The notes: a model not told the origin generated them from the sequence alone. Shown: positions 8,511 to 17,916, numbered from the stretch's first letter. The stretch: 64,000 bases of DNA from Olsenella sp. kh2p3 (GCA_900119625.1 FPKD01000001.1:248001-312000), one strand, 5' to 3'. Translations and numbers: made by a program.

Positions 8511-9185
8511 TTACGAGACCTGTCCGAGAAGCCCGGCCACAATCGTCTCGTTGGCCTCCTCAGACGCCGCCGAGAAGAACTCCGGCGTGAGCAGGTCGTA
8601 GGTGGGGACGCTTCGAATGAGGCCTTCGTGGTTCTCGTCCACAATGCGCCCCGCCACGGCAACAGCCTCGCGCACGTCCGCCTCGATCACGGGGTACTGC
8701 GGGTACGCGGCACAGGCGGCAATGAGCTCAGGCGTCACGCACGGGCGCAGCGATATATCAAAGGTTCTACCAAAGAGCGCAAAGTCGAGCTGCTTGCGCT
8801 TGCGGGTGACGTCACCAGCCTTCACGCCAATAGAGGCGATGTACGCCCGCGTGCGCGTGTTGTACACAGAGTCGCACACAAGGTGCGCCCACGCGCCCAG
8901 CACCAGGTCATGCAGGGAGCCGCCGTCCTCCGCGTCGCAACCCACAACAAAGCGATCCCAGAACGCCTGGTAGTTTGGCGAAGGAATGGCACCTCCGTCG
9001 GCAAAGTGCGTCTCGCGGTAGTCGCGCAGGTGCGCGACGGGCACCGGCACCATGTAGCCCACATAGATGTCGGGCAGAAAGTTGCCAAACAGGAAGGCGT
9101 TCACATCGCGCACGCCCAGCCGAGCGGCCCCCTCCTCGCGAAGGAGCCGCTCGACGTGGGCGGTATGTATGTTCCAGCTAGGCAC
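8511..9185 (-). CDS. Zinc-dependent phospholipase C / S1-P1 nuclease-fold-like protein
   Basis: 224 residues. The layout resembles the zinc-dependent phospholipase C family (Zn_dep_PLPC). The N-terminus is MPSWNIHTAH, then comes FGNFLPDIYVGY with a conserved Asp, ETHFADGG, and a central helix LGAWAHLVCDSVYN supplying the His and Asp ligands typical of the metal site. There is no signal peptide, so it is probably cytoplasmic, unlike secreted clostridial enzymes. Activity is unproven and family members in Actinobacteria are mostly uncharacterised. It starts 504 bp from any upstream same-strand promoter region other than pheT, whose start lies to its right; pheT stops 33 bp away, so it is probably the last gene of the pheS-pheT transcript. 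Confidence 0.55.
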   Translation of the reverse strand: MPSWNIHTAHVERLLREEGAARLGVRDVNAFLFGNFLPDIYVGYMVPVPVAHLRDYRETHFADGGAIPSPNYQAFWDRFVVGCDAEDGGSLHDLVLGAWAHLVCDSVYNTRTRAYIASIGVKAGDVTRKRKQLDFALFGRTFDISLRPCVTPELIAACAAYPQYPVIEADVREAVAVAGRIVDENHEGLIRSVPTYDLLTPEFFSAASEEANETIVAGLLGQVS

Positions 9186-9218
9186 GTGCGTGCGTCCTTG
9201 CGGCGAGCGGACAGCCCG

Positions 9219-11681
9219 CTAGCCGCGGACCTCTCCGCCGGTGGCGCGGCAGACCTTGTCCACGAGCTTCTTGTGGGCGCGGTCCACCTCCTCGGAGGTC
9301 AGCGTATGGTCGGCAGAGCGATAGGTGAGCGAGAAGGCCATCGACTTCTTGCCCAGGCCAACGCGCACGGGGTCGCGGTAGACGTCAAAGAGGCGCACGT
9401 CCGAGAGGAGCTTGCCGCCGGCGCTCTTGATGCGCTGCTCGAGCTGCTCGCAGGTAACGGACTCATCGACAACGATGGCCAGGTCAACGTCCACGCCAGG
9501 GAGCGTGGGCACGTCGACGTAGGGCAGCTCGCGGTGAGCCAGGCGCAGGAGCGACTCCACCGAGAGCTCGAAGGCAACCACGGGAGCGTCGACGCCAAAT
9601 GCCTTGAGCGCCTTGGGGTGGATGTTGCCAACCCAGCCCATGAGCTCGCCCTTGTTGCCGTAGACCTCGGCCGCGCGGCCGGGCTGCAGCCAGCCGTAGG
9701 TCTGGGGGTCCGCCACCTTGAAGCGCACCTTGGTCACGCGAAGCGCCGAGAGGAGCTGCTCCACCACGCCCTTGGCGTCAAAGAAGTCGTAGTCCTCAAA
9801 CTTCTGGCACCACTCGTCGTCGCGGTGGCCGGAGAGCACGCCGCACACAAAGCTGGGCTCGTCGGGCTGGCTCTTGTTCTCGTGGCCAAAGAAGACGCGG
9901 CCAATCTCGTAGAGCGCCACCGCGTCCACGCCGTGGTCGAGGTTGTATGCCACCGAGCGGAGAAGCCCGGGCAGGATCGAGCGGCGCATCTCGGCCTGGT
10001 CGGCCACGAGCGGGTTGATGATCTTGACGGGGATGCCGCGGCCTTCCTCGCTCATGCCGAGCTTGGAGAGGTCGCTGGCGTCGGCAAAGCAGTACGTGGT
10101 GGTCTCGGAGAGGCCGCAGGCGCGCAGCGTGCGACCAATCTTGCGAATGCGCTGCTGGTCAACGGTCAGGCCACCGGCATGGTTGCGCGCGGCGGGAAGC
10201 GTGGGCGTGATGTCGCCCTCGCCCCACAGGCGCACGACCTCCTCGATGAGGTCGACCTCGCGGGTGAGGTCGGGGCGGTTGGTGGGCGCGGTCACCGTAT
10301 AGGCGCCGTTCTCTGCAGGCTCGACCTTGCAGCCAAGGCGCTTGAGGCGCGCGACCATGAAGTCGTCCGGGATGTCCGCGCCGGCGAGCGCGCGCACGCG
10401 GGCGGGACGCATGGTGATCACGGGCGCGGGCACGGGGCCGGGATAGACGTCCACGATGCCCGGGCAGACCTCGGCCGAGCAGCACTCCTCAAAGAGCGCC
10501 GCGGCGATGTTGGAGACGTCCGCGCAGCCGGCGCCGTCGACCTGGCGCTCGTAGCGAATGGAGGCCTCGCTCATGAGGTCAAGGTTACGGCTCGTGCGGG
10601 AGATGTGGCCGGCCGAGAAGGTCGCGCTCTCGAGCAGGACATCGGTCGTGGTCTCGTCGATCTCGGAGTTGAGGCCGCCCATGACGCCGGCAAGGGCGAT
10701 GGGCGTCTCGCCGCCGTCGGTGATGACGCACATGTCGGGCGTGAGCGTGCGCTCCTTCTCGTCCAGGGTGGTGAGAAGCTCGCCGTCACGCGCGGCGCGC
10801 ACCACCACGTGGCGCTTGCCATCCTCACGCTTCTGGAGCTTGCCCAGGTCGAAGGCGTGGAGCGGCTGGCCGGTGAGGTACATCACGTAGTTGGTGACGT
10901 CCACCACGTTGTTGATGGGCCTGGAGCCGGCGGCAATCACGCGACGCGCGAGCCACTCGGGGCTGGGGCCAATCTTCACGTTGCGCACCACGCGGGCCGT
11001 GTAGCGCGGGCAGAGCTCCGCGTCGTCAATCTGCACGTCCACCAGGTCGTGGGCGTCCGGGCCCTTCTCCTCCTTGATCGAGGGGAGCGTGATGTGGGTG
11101 CCCTCGTCGAGAACGGCGGAGGTCTCAACCGCCATGCCCACCATAGAGAGGCAGTCGGGGCGGTTGGGGGTGATCTCGCAGTCGATCACGGTGTCGGAGC
11201 TGCCCAGGTAGTCCGTGTAGAGCATACCCACGGGAGCGTCGGGCGGCAGGATGATGATGCCGTCGTGATCGTTGCCCAGGCCAAGCTCGCGCTCGGAGCA
11301 GTTCATGCCGTAGGACTCCACCCCGCGAAGCTTGGACTTCTTGATCTTCACGTCGCCGGGGAGCACGGCGCCGATCATGGCGGTCACAATGTGATCGCCC
11401 TCGTTGAAGTTCTGGGCGCCGCACACAATCTGCAGCGGCACGGGGTTGCCGTTCTCGTCGACGTTCTTGTCGCCAACGGAGACCCGGCAGAGCCACATGT
11501 GGTCGGAATCCGGATGCGGCTTCTTGCTCACCACCTGGGCGGTGTAGACGTGGTCGAGGTCGGCGCCAACGCGCTCGACGCCCTCGACCTCGGTGCCGGT
11601 GCGGATGTACTCGTTGACCAGGTCCTTGGGGTCTTCGGGCACATCCACCATGTCCTTGAGCCACTCATACGAAACGCGCAT
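9219..11681 (-). CDS. pheT: Phenylalanyl-tRNA synthetase beta subunit
   Basis: 820 residues. With PheS it forms the heterotetramer that charges tRNA-Phe. Domains in order: N-terminal MRVSYEWLKDMVDVP, an EMAP/OB tRNA-binding domain (about 40-150, with the KPHPDSDHMWLCRV signature), the B3/B4 editing region, B5 (GADIPDDFMVARLKRLGC), the catalytic-like core, and a C-terminal anticodon-binding ferredoxin-like domain (about 727-820, YVDVPTLPGVDVDLAIVVDE). Full length for the bacterial family. It follows pheS by 103 bp on the same strand and shares the upstream T-box. Confidence 0.97.
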   Translation of the reverse strand: MRVSYEWLKDMVDVPEDPKDLVNEYIRTGTEVEGVERVGADLDHVYTAQVVSKKPHPDSDHMWLCRVSVGDKNVDENGNPVPLQIVCGAQNFNEGDHIVTAMIGAVLPGDVKIKKSKLRGVESYGMNCSERELGLGNDHDGIIILPPDAPVGMLYTDYLGSSDTVIDCEITPNRPDCLSMVGMAVETSAVLDEGTHITLPSIKEEKGPDAHDLVDVQIDDAELCPRYTARVVRNVKIGPSPEWLARRVIAAGSRPINNVVDVTNYVMYLTGQPLHAFDLGKLQKREDGKRHVVVRAARDGELLTTLDEKERTLTPDMCVITDGGETPIALAGVMGGLNSEIDETTTDVLLESATFSAGHISRTSRNLDLMSEASIRYERQVDGAGCADVSNIAAALFEECCSAEVCPGIVDVYPGPVPAPVITMRPARVRALAGADIPDDFMVARLKRLGCKVEPAENGAYTVTAPTNRPDLTREVDLIEEVVRLWGEGDITPTLPAARNHAGGLTVDQQRIRKIGRTLRACGLSETTTYCFADASDLSKLGMSEEGRGIPVKIINPLVADQAEMRRSILPGLLRSVAYNLDHGVDAVALYEIGRVFFGHENKSQPDEPSFVCGVLSGHRDDEWCQKFEDYDFFDAKGVVEQLLSALRVTKVRFKVADPQTYGWLQPGRAAEVYGNKGELMGWVGNIHPKALKAFGVDAPVVAFELSVESLLRLAHRELPYVDVPTLPGVDVDLAIVVDESVTCEQLEQRIKSAGGKLLSDVRLFDVYRDPVRVGLGKKSMAFSLTYRSADHTLTSEEVDRAHKKLVDKVCRATGGEVRG

Positions 11682-11784
11682 GGTATCTGCAATCCCTTCT
11701 GGGCGGGCTTGGTGCGGCCGCCCTGGTTCTTCTCGTCCTGCCGCGGGCTTCTCGCCCGGGCGTTCCTCGCTGCCCTGGTACGGC

Positions 11785-12852
11785 CTAGAACTGGTTCAGG
11801 AAGCGCATGTCACCGGTCATGAGCATGCGCAGGTCGGGCAGGTCGTAGCGGAGCGCGGCCACGCGCTCGACGCCAATGCCAAAGGCGAAGCCGGTGTACT
11901 TCTCGGGGTCGATGCCGCAGTAGCGGAAGACGTTGGGGTCGACCATGCCGCAGCCCAGGATCTCGAGCCATCCGGTGTTCTTGCAGAAGCGGCAGCCCTT
12001 GCCGTGGCACACGCCGCAGGAGACGTCGACCTCGCAGCTGGGCTCAGTGAACGGGAAGAAGTGCGGGCGGTAGCGGGTGGCGCGATCCTTGCCAAAGATC
12101 TCGCGGGTGAAGTAGTCGAGCGTGCCCTTGAGGTCGCCAAAGGTGATGCCCTCGTCAACGACAAGGCCCTCTACCTGCGTGAACTGCGGCAGGTGGTTGG
12201 CGTCGGCGGTGTCCGGGCGAAAGACGGTGCCGGGGCAGATCATGTAGATGGGAGGCTCGTGGGTCTCCATGGTGTGCACCTGGACGCCCGAGGTCTGGGT
12301 GCGCAGCAGGATGTCGGACTCGCCCTGGACGTGGGTCTCCTTGCCCTCGGGGGCGTTGTCCACCACGTAGAAGGTGTCGCGCGCGGAACGGCTGGGGTGG
12401 TCCTCCGGCGCATTGAGCGCGGTGAAGTTGTAGTAGGTGGTCTCGACGTAGGGGCCATCCTCGACGGTGTAGCCCAGGCCGCAGAAGATGTCCTCGATTT
12501 CCTCGCGAATCTGGTTGATGAGGTGCTGCGTGCCCGGCGAGAGCGTGCGGCCGGGAAGCGTGACGTCCACGGCATCGGCGGCCATGCGGCGCTCCAGGAG
12601 CTCAGTTGCCAGCTCCTCGCGGCGGGCCGTGATGCCAGCCTCTACCTTGGCGCGCACGGTGTTGGCCATCTGCCCCATGGCGCGGCGCTCCTCGGGCGGG
12701 ACCTGGCCCATCATGTGCATGAGGGCCGTGAGCCTGCCCTTGCGGCCGAGCATGGAGACGCGCAGGGCCTCCAGGGCCTCCATGGTCTCGGCGCGCTTAA
12801 GTCCCTCCTCTACCTGCGCCTCAATGGACTTGAGGTCATCGGACATCGCCAT
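11785..12852 (-). CDS. pheS: Phenylalanyl-tRNA synthetase alpha subunit
   Basis: 355 residues, the catalytic class II subunit. After an N-terminal coiled coil (residues 1-90), motif 2 is seen at GTVFRPDTADANHLPQFTQ and motif 3 at GFAFGIGVERVAAL. The Cys motif CGVCHGKGCRFCKNTGW is a zinc-ribbon-like insertion shared by a subset of bacterial PheS. The ATG at 12852 (MAMSDDLKS) lies 7 bases after AAGGA, just downstream of the T-box terminator. The longer open frame to 12930 would run into the T-box itself, so it is rejected. Confidence 0.96.
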   Translation of the reverse strand: MAMSDDLKSIEAQVEEGLKRAETMEALEALRVSMLGRKGRLTALMHMMGQVPPEERRAMGQMANTVRAKVEAGITARREELATELLERRMAADAVDVTLPGRTLSPGTQHLINQIREEIEDIFCGLGYTVEDGPYVETTYYNFTALNAPEDHPSRSARDTFYVVDNAPEGKETHVQGESDILLRTQTSGVQVHTMETHEPPIYMICPGTVFRPDTADANHLPQFTQVEGLVVDEGITFGDLKGTLDYFTREIFGKDRATRYRPHFFPFTEPSCEVDVSCGVCHGKGCRFCKNTGWLEILGCGMVDPNVFRYCGIDPEKYTGFAFGIGVERVAALRYDLPDLRMLMTGDMRFLNQF

Positions 12853-12876
12853 AGTGCAATCCTTTCCAAAGCCAAT

Positions 12877-13146
12877 AAAAAACCGTCCCGGGCCAATGCT
12901 GCCCAAGGACGGATGTCTCCGCGGTACCACCTTGATTGACGTACGCGTTTTCTCTCGCGCGCGCCCACTCGTTGCGCCCCGTGCCGTGGGGCCTACGGCT
13001 TCCCTACTCGCTGGCCGTGCGGCCCGCTTTGAGGTTGCGGCTGGTGGAGTGAACTCTGGGCGTCAGCCTTGGAGGGACCTCTCAGCCGGTGAGCCCCATC
13101 TCTTGTCCGCTGGCGACGCGACGACCAAACCTCTCCGTCATTGCCT
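12877..13146 (-). promoter_or_regulatory. T-box leader (tRNA-Phe sensing) of pheST
   Basis: On the minus strand the T-box sequence GGTGGTACCGCGG (12918-12932) is followed by an intrinsic terminator: CCGTCC...GGACGG at 12883-12912, then six T residues at 12877-12882. Upstream lie a long stem I region and a candidate specifier codon TTC (13053-13051, inside GAGTTCACTCC), the phenylalanine codon followed by a purine as expected. Uncharged tRNA-Phe would stabilise the antiterminator and allow pheS-pheT transcription. An extended -10-like TGCTACCAT lies near 13150-13160. Confidence 0.93.
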
Positions 13147-13284
13147 AGGGGGCATGGTAGCACGATGCGGCGCTGGCGAGGAGGACGGAGCGAAACGGGC
13201 GTAAGCTCTGCACGATTGCTGGGGGTGCCGGCGGGCGCCGTGGCGGCGCGGGGGGCGGGACGGCGTGGGGGGGACGGGACGGCA

Positions 13285-13490
13285 CCACAGGACAAGTTTT
13301 AGCAGAGAAAGCCGCGGAAAACCCCGCTGTGGCGTCAAATCGGCCCCAGAGGGCGAGTTTTAGCAGCAAGTACATACGTAACCTTCGCTGTGGCGTCAAT
13401 CTGGCGCCACAAGGCCAGTTCTCGCAGCAGGTGCGTACGCAACCCTCGCTGCGGCGTCACCCCAGCACCACGGGGCCCATCCCCGCAGTT
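13285..13490 (-). repeat. 61-bp-period palindromic repeat, array A (three units plus a partial)
   Basis: Units start at 13285, 13346 and 13407, each exactly 61 bp, with a partial fourth at 13468. Each contains a GTTTTAGCAG-like segment, a GTACGTA-like centre and a stem such as TGTGGCG...CGCCACA (13389-13411). It is the reverse orientation of the arrays at 20577 and 33891. It fills the gap between the T-box promoter and the stop of the AEC carrier gene. Confidence 0.85.
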
Positions 13491-13518
13491 CGCTGAATCC
13501 GCCGCCAGGCAGCAACCG

Positions 13519-14430
13519 CTACCACACCATCTGGGCTAGGCCCACCACCAGCGGAATCGAGACCAACGAGAACAGCACCGATGCCACGATCGTCTCCACG
13601 GCATACACGTAGTCGGCGTCGTGGAGCTGTGCGTAGACCGCCACGTTCAGACCAACGGGGCACGCCTGGGCAATGAGAACGGCAAGCTTGAGGTCAAGAA
13701 ACTCCGCAGGCAGAAGGCTGAGAAGCAAGACGGAGACCACAGGCGAGACAACAAGACGCGCAAGGACAACCTTGTAGAGCCCCACGCGGTGAATTGCGTC
13801 GGAGAGATGCGATTGCGCGAGGTAGACCCCGGTGGCAAACATGGCCAGCGGCGTGTTGAGCGCAGACACGTAGTCCAGGCAGCTCGTCACGACCCCGGGC
13901 AGCGGGGGCTGAAACACAAAGAGTGCAAGGCCGATGAGCATCGCCACAAAGAATGGCGAGGTAACCAGCCCGCGCACAGAGACGCGCCCCTTCTCGCCCG
14001 TAAGCAGCGACACCCCGTACGTCCACTGGCCAAGGTTCATGAACGCGATGAAACCGGTCATGTAGAACACCGGCCCCTGACCCAGGATGGAAATCACCAG
14101 CGGAATGCCAAAGAAGCTGGGGTTCGAGAAGGTCGCGGCAAAGTTCCCGATGGCGTCCTTCTTCAGGATAAGGCGCGCGACGATCGCGGATACGACAAGC
14201 GCCAGCAACCCTGCAACGGCAGAAATCGCAAGTCCAATCGCGTTCTCGGCGGTCCGTTCGACCATGAGGCCCTTCACGATGACGCAGGGCAGCGAGAGGT
14301 ACACGAGGATGTTGCCGATGGTGCGGTTGCCCTCCATGGTGATCTTGCCCGCGCGAAACATCGCGAAGCCAACGCCCACGAGCATGAACATGACAACAAT
14401 CTGAAGGGCGAGCGTAGCTGACATGGACAT
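13519..14430 (-). CDS. Auxin efflux carrier (AEC/BART) family transporter
   Basis: 303 residues, almost entirely hydrophobic, with about ten predicted membrane helices split into two halves by a more polar centre. The N-terminal half has NILVYLSLPCVIVKGL, and FAATFSNPSFFGIPLV carries the conserved NP/FxG pattern of AEC proteins. Bacterial members often carry malate or other organic acids; the substrate here is unknown. The ATG at 14430 (MSMSATLAL) sits 9 bases after AGGAGG, so the longer frame to 14499 is not used. It appears monocistronic. Confidence 0.85.
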   Translation of the reverse strand: MSMSATLALQIVVMFMLVGVGFAMFRAGKITMEGNRTIGNILVYLSLPCVIVKGLMVERTAENAIGLAISAVAGLLALVVSAIVARLILKKDAIGNFAATFSNPSFFGIPLVISILGQGPVFYMTGFIAFMNLGQWTYGVSLLTGEKGRVSVRGLVTSPFFVAMLIGLALFVFQPPLPGVVTSCLDYVSALNTPLAMFATGVYLAQSHLSDAIHRVGLYKVVLARLVVSPVVSVLLLSLLPAEFLDLKLAVLIAQACPVGLNVAVYAQLHDADYVYAVETIVASVLFSLVSIPLVVGLAQMVW

Positions 14431-14732
14431 ATCGTGGTGCCTCCTGGTGCCTAGTGGGTATGGGGTGTTAGCCGCATGCAACAATAGCACCGGCGGCATT
14501 GCAGAGGGGATATACCCGGCCGCTATCGTCCTACGTATTGGTACGTATCGCCCATGGGAACAAAGCTGACGGGTACCTCAGGCGTTCCCAGAGCCTCAGG
14601 AAGCCACTCGGCCATGAGCTCCAATCCACAAGCGCCCTCATCTTGCACAATCCCGACTCGAGCATTGCAGTAGGTATAGGTTCGTTGAGCGCTTAGACGA
14701 CAGCTGTGAAGGCCCCCAGCGCGGCTACCCCC

Positions 14733-16067
14733 CTACTCCCCCGCGTTGGCCTCGCGACGCAGGATCTCGTCCGCGAGGATCGAGTCGCCGTGCTTGGCCA
14801 AGGCGATAAACGCGCACATCGCCGCCCCCATCACGGTGATGTAGAGGAAGAGCTGGGACTCGGCCACGTCCATGACCAGGCCAGACAAGATGGGCGTCAC
14901 AACCTGCGCTGCCATGCTCACCGTGTAGTAGTAGCCAGAGTAGCGGCCAACGCTCCGGGAGCTGCAGCCCTCGAGGATCATGGGATACACGCACAGGTCA
15001 ACGGCACCCAGGGAAGCGCCCATGAACAGGAAGAGCACATAGTAGAGGGGCGTGAACGACGGGAAGAGCCACATGATGGCCGGGCAGATAGTCATCACCA
15101 AGCCGGCAACGAGGGCAACGCGCTTCCTGCCCACCTTGAGGGAGAGGTTGGCCACCGGAACGTAGGAGAGAAGCCCTCCCGCGATGGTAACAATGTTGAT
15201 GATGGCGTAGGAGCCGCCAAACATCGAGAAGAAGTCAGACGCGTAGCGCGAGATGTTGGTAGTCATGGCGTTGTAGGACATGTAGTAGAAGAAGACCGCA
15301 CCAAGGAGCAGGGCAATCGAACGCACGAGCTCTGGGTCGGTCACGCGCTCCTTGCCCTGCTCGGCATCATCGTCCGCATCGATTGCGTCCTCCTTGATGC
15401 CCATGGCAAGGCTCTCCTCGTGCATCTTAGCCACTGCCTTGGGCTCGTTGAGAAGCACGCGGTACACCACGGCCGCCACGGCGATCACGATGCCCTGCAG
15501 CAAGAAGACCGGCACGTAGTCCGGGTTCGTCACCGAGGGGACAAGGACCGAGATGGCCACCAGCATGACGCCCGTGCCCGCATAGCCCACGATCTTGTCG
15601 ACCGAGTCGCCCTTGGTACGCAGCGGGCGCGGCGTGATGTCGGCGACAATCGCCAGGGTCGCCGTGCGATACGAGCAGATAGCTACCAGAGTCACCAGAA
15701 TCATCGCGATGAGCAGCGGCAGGCTGCCCAGGTTGTTCGCCACGGCGATGAGCGGCACGGAAACAGCCGCCACGGCAGAGCCGGCCAGGATGAAGGGGGT
15801 TCTTCTCCCCAGGCGCGACCGGCAGCGGTCGGAGAGGATGCCAAACCAGGGCAGCAGGAAGAGGCCAAACACGTTGTCGAGCGCCATCACCACGCCGGTG
15901 AGCCAGTTGGAGAGCCCAAAGGTCTGGGTGAGCATCTTGGGGACCAGACCGTCGAAGACCTGCCAGAACGAGATCATCCCCATGAAGGGAAGGGAGGCAA
16001 CCGCGCAGCGCTTCCAGTCGAAGGGAATCTTCTGCTTGGGCTTGGCACCCTGTTCCTTCTCGGCCAT
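14733..16067 (-). CDS. MFS / GPH-type sugar transporter
   Basis: 444 residues with twelve predicted membrane segments. The N-terminus (FDWKRCAVASLPFMGMISFWQ) and the cytoplasmic loop GILSDRCRSRLGRRTPFIL fit the sugar:cation symporter (GPH/SUC-like) branch of MFS, whose loop 2-3 motif is D-x-x-x-S-R-x-G-R-R. An acidic cytoplasmic loop of about 45 residues separates the two six-helix halves. The substrate is probably a disaccharide or glycoside but cannot be read. It lies 59 bp downstream of the M20 peptidase on the same strand. Confidence 0.8.
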   Translation of the reverse strand: MAEKEQGAKPKQKIPFDWKRCAVASLPFMGMISFWQVFDGLVPKMLTQTFGLSNWLTGVVMALDNVFGLFLLPWFGILSDRCRSRLGRRTPFILAGSAVAAVSVPLIAVANNLGSLPLLIAMILVTLVAICSYRTATLAIVADITPRPLRTKGDSVDKIVGYAGTGVMLVAISVLVPSVTNPDYVPVFLLQGIVIAVAAVVYRVLLNEPKAVAKMHEESLAMGIKEDAIDADDDAEQGKERVTDPELVRSIALLLGAVFFYYMSYNAMTTNISRYASDFFSMFGGSYAIINIVTIAGGLLSYVPVANLSLKVGRKRVALVAGLVMTICPAIMWLFPSFTPLYYVLFLFMGASLGAVDLCVYPMILEGCSSRSVGRYSGYYYTVSMAAQVVTPILSGLVMDVAESQLFLYITVMGAAMCAFIALAKHGDSILADEILRREANAGE

Positions 16068-16126
16068 CTTGGCTCCTCTCGTCTGGGCGCGCCGACGGGC
16101 GGCGCGACGGGCTGTGGTTTTGTTTC

Positions 16127-17617
16127 TTATGCCTTCAGCTGGTCAAGCCCCCGAACAAACGCCACGTAGAACTCCACGCCACGCTTGTAGTCGTCAACCG
16201 GGATGCGCTCGTTGGCGCTGTGGATGAGGGTGCGCGCCGTGGGCGTGTAGATGAAGGCGGCAAAGCGGTACACGTGGTCACAGATCTTGGTGAACGAGCG
16301 CGAGTCCGAGCAGCTAGTCTGCACGTAAGGGCACACGCCCGCCTCGGGGTAGATGCCAGCGACACAGCGGCGGATGTAGTCAAACTGTGCGTCGTCGTGC
16401 GGCGAGAAGGGCGAGGGCTCATTGACCAAGCTGTTCTCGGCAATGTCCACGCTCACGGCGTCCGTGGCAACACCGGATTCGCGGCACTCCTCGGCCGCTT
16501 GTGCGCGGGCGCGGGCAAGCGCGGCGTTCACGTCCTCGAACGGGGCCACGCGCACGTTGAGGTTGGCCGCAGCCTCGGGCGGCAGGACGTTTCTCGCAGG
16601 CGAGCCCGCGAGCTGCGTGAGCGCGTAGGTCGAGCGGACCATGGGGCCAGTCTCGGCACCTGCCGCCAGGATGCGCCCCACCAGCGGCCGGAAGAGCCAC
16701 ATGTTTGCAAAGATGATGCGATAGGCAAAGCTGCCGCGGGCCGCAAGCTCCTGGAGCATCGCCGTGACGGCATCTGCCACCTGCGGCTTTCCCGGGTTTG
16801 CACAGATGCGCTCGGTTGCGCGGGCGAGAAGGCGCGTGGCATCGTTCTTTGAGGGCGCTGACGCGTGACCGCCCGCCCCGTGCGCCGTTACGGTGACGTC
16901 CACGTGGCCCTTCTCGGAGACGCCCACCATGGCCATGGGCGCGGTCACGCCCAAAGGCACGCCCGTTGCCACGGCGCCGCCCTCGTCGAGGACCATGCAG
17001 GGATGCACGTTGTGCTCGCGCAGCCAGACCACGGCATTGTCGGCAGTAGGACCGGATGTCTCCTCGCAGCAGGACGAGAAGAACCAGATGTCGCGCGGTG
17101 GAACGTAGCCTTCTGCCAGCAGGTGCTCGAACGCCTCCATGCAGCCGCAGAAGCAAAGCTTGTTGTCGAGCGTGCCACGCGCCCAGATCTGGCCATCGTG
17201 GACCTCGGCGGCGAACGGCGGGTACGTCCAGTCCTGGCCGTCGGTGGGCACCACGTCGTGGTGGGCCATCATCACCACGGGCGCCAGCGACGAGTCGCGC
17301 CCGGGCCAGCGCATGAGGATGCCGTACTCGTCGATGCGAGTGAGCTCGAGCGTCTGGAACGTGCGCGGGTAGAGGCGTTGGAGCGTGGGCACCCAGCGGT
17401 CGAAAGGCTCGCGATCGAGCTGGGCCGGGTCATCGCGCGAGACGGTGGGAATGCGCAGCAGCGTGCGGAAGCGCTCGATCTCCGCGTCGCCGGCGTGATA
17501 GCCGCCCGCGTCGATGGGCGAGCCGGCGGGGAGCGTGGGCTTCATCGCCGCCGCGCGTACAACGCAGACGACGAGCAGCACGAGAATGACTACCAAGACG
17601 AGAACAAGGACAACCAT
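16127..17617 (-). CDS. M20 family metallopeptidase, membrane-anchored
   Basis: 496 residues. A single strongly hydrophobic N-terminal helix (VLVLVLVVILVLLVVCVV) is followed by a carboxypeptidase S / PM20D1-like M20 domain. Metal-site residues are visible as MMAHHDVVP (His, Asp), GTLDNKLC (bridging Asp) and SSCCEETSG (catalytic Glu plus ligand Glu). The dimerisation lid occupies roughly residues 230-350. It probably hydrolyses N-acyl amino acids or dipeptides at the membrane. The start is the ATG at 17617 behind TGGAGG. The upstream gap holds two palindromic elements and a tandem repeat. Confidence 0.85.
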   Translation of the reverse strand: MVVLVLVLVVILVLLVVCVVRAAAMKPTLPAGSPIDAGGYHAGDAEIERFRTLLRIPTVSRDDPAQLDREPFDRWVPTLQRLYPRTFQTLELTRIDEYGILMRWPGRDSSLAPVVMMAHHDVVPTDGQDWTYPPFAAEVHDGQIWARGTLDNKLCFCGCMEAFEHLLAEGYVPPRDIWFFSSCCEETSGPTADNAVVWLREHNVHPCMVLDEGGAVATGVPLGVTAPMAMVGVSEKGHVDVTVTAHGAGGHASAPSKNDATRLLARATERICANPGKPQVADAVTAMLQELAARGSFAYRIIFANMWLFRPLVGRILAAGAETGPMVRSTYALTQLAGSPARNVLPPEAAANLNVRVAPFEDVNAALARARAQAAEECRESGVATDAVSVDIAENSLVNEPSPFSPHDDAQFDYIRRCVAGIYPEAGVCPYVQTSCSDSRSFTKICDHVYRFAAFIYTPTARTLIHSANERIPVDDYKRGVEFYVAFVRGLDQLKA

Positions 17618-17848
17618 GGCGCCTCCAGTCACATTGGGGCCATGGTAGCCATATCGCGTGAGCGCAGACCATGCGAGGCTGTATTCGTCACCCACCCGCA
17701 ACAGCTCTCGATTCCACAGGAGATGCCGCAATCACTCAACCCGTGAATTACCCACAGGAACGGAGCGGGAAGAGGCGACATGCACTGTTTCCCGAGTGAG
17801 CCTCCAACACAGCGCGCCATCTCAGCTCGACATCTCAGCTCGCTATCT

Positions 17849-17916
17849 CTGTTGAGAAGATTTCCGACATAATCTGTGGCCTGCAGGCCACGAAATGTCG
17901 AAATCCTTCTCAGCAG
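17849..17916. repeat. TTGAGAAG-ended palindromic element, copy 1
   Basis: A 68-bp element with CTGTTGAGAAG at the left and CTTCTCAGCAG at the right. It continues inward as ATTTCCGACAT / ATGTCGAAAT, with an inner perfect palindrome GTGGCCTGCAGGCCAC. A second copy with the same ends but a different centre is at 55446-55525. Confidence 0.8.

Noticed and set aside
8628..11822. 1064-codon plus-strand open frame over pheT
   Set aside because: Antisense shadow of pheT; low-complexity His/Val/Arg composition and no ribosome-binding site or domain.
12853..12930. Longer pheS start at 12930
   Set aside because: The extra 26 codons translate the T-box terminator region; the ATG at 12852 has a good ribosome-binding site.
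13285..13490. CRISPR array
   Set aside because: Repeats are imperfect, the conserved and variable parts alternate within a 61-bp palindromic unit rather than identical repeats with unique spacers, and no cas genes are nearby.
14499..14696. 65-codon plus-strand open frame after the AEC gene
   Set aside because: No ribosome-binding site, unusual codon use and no recognisable protein character.
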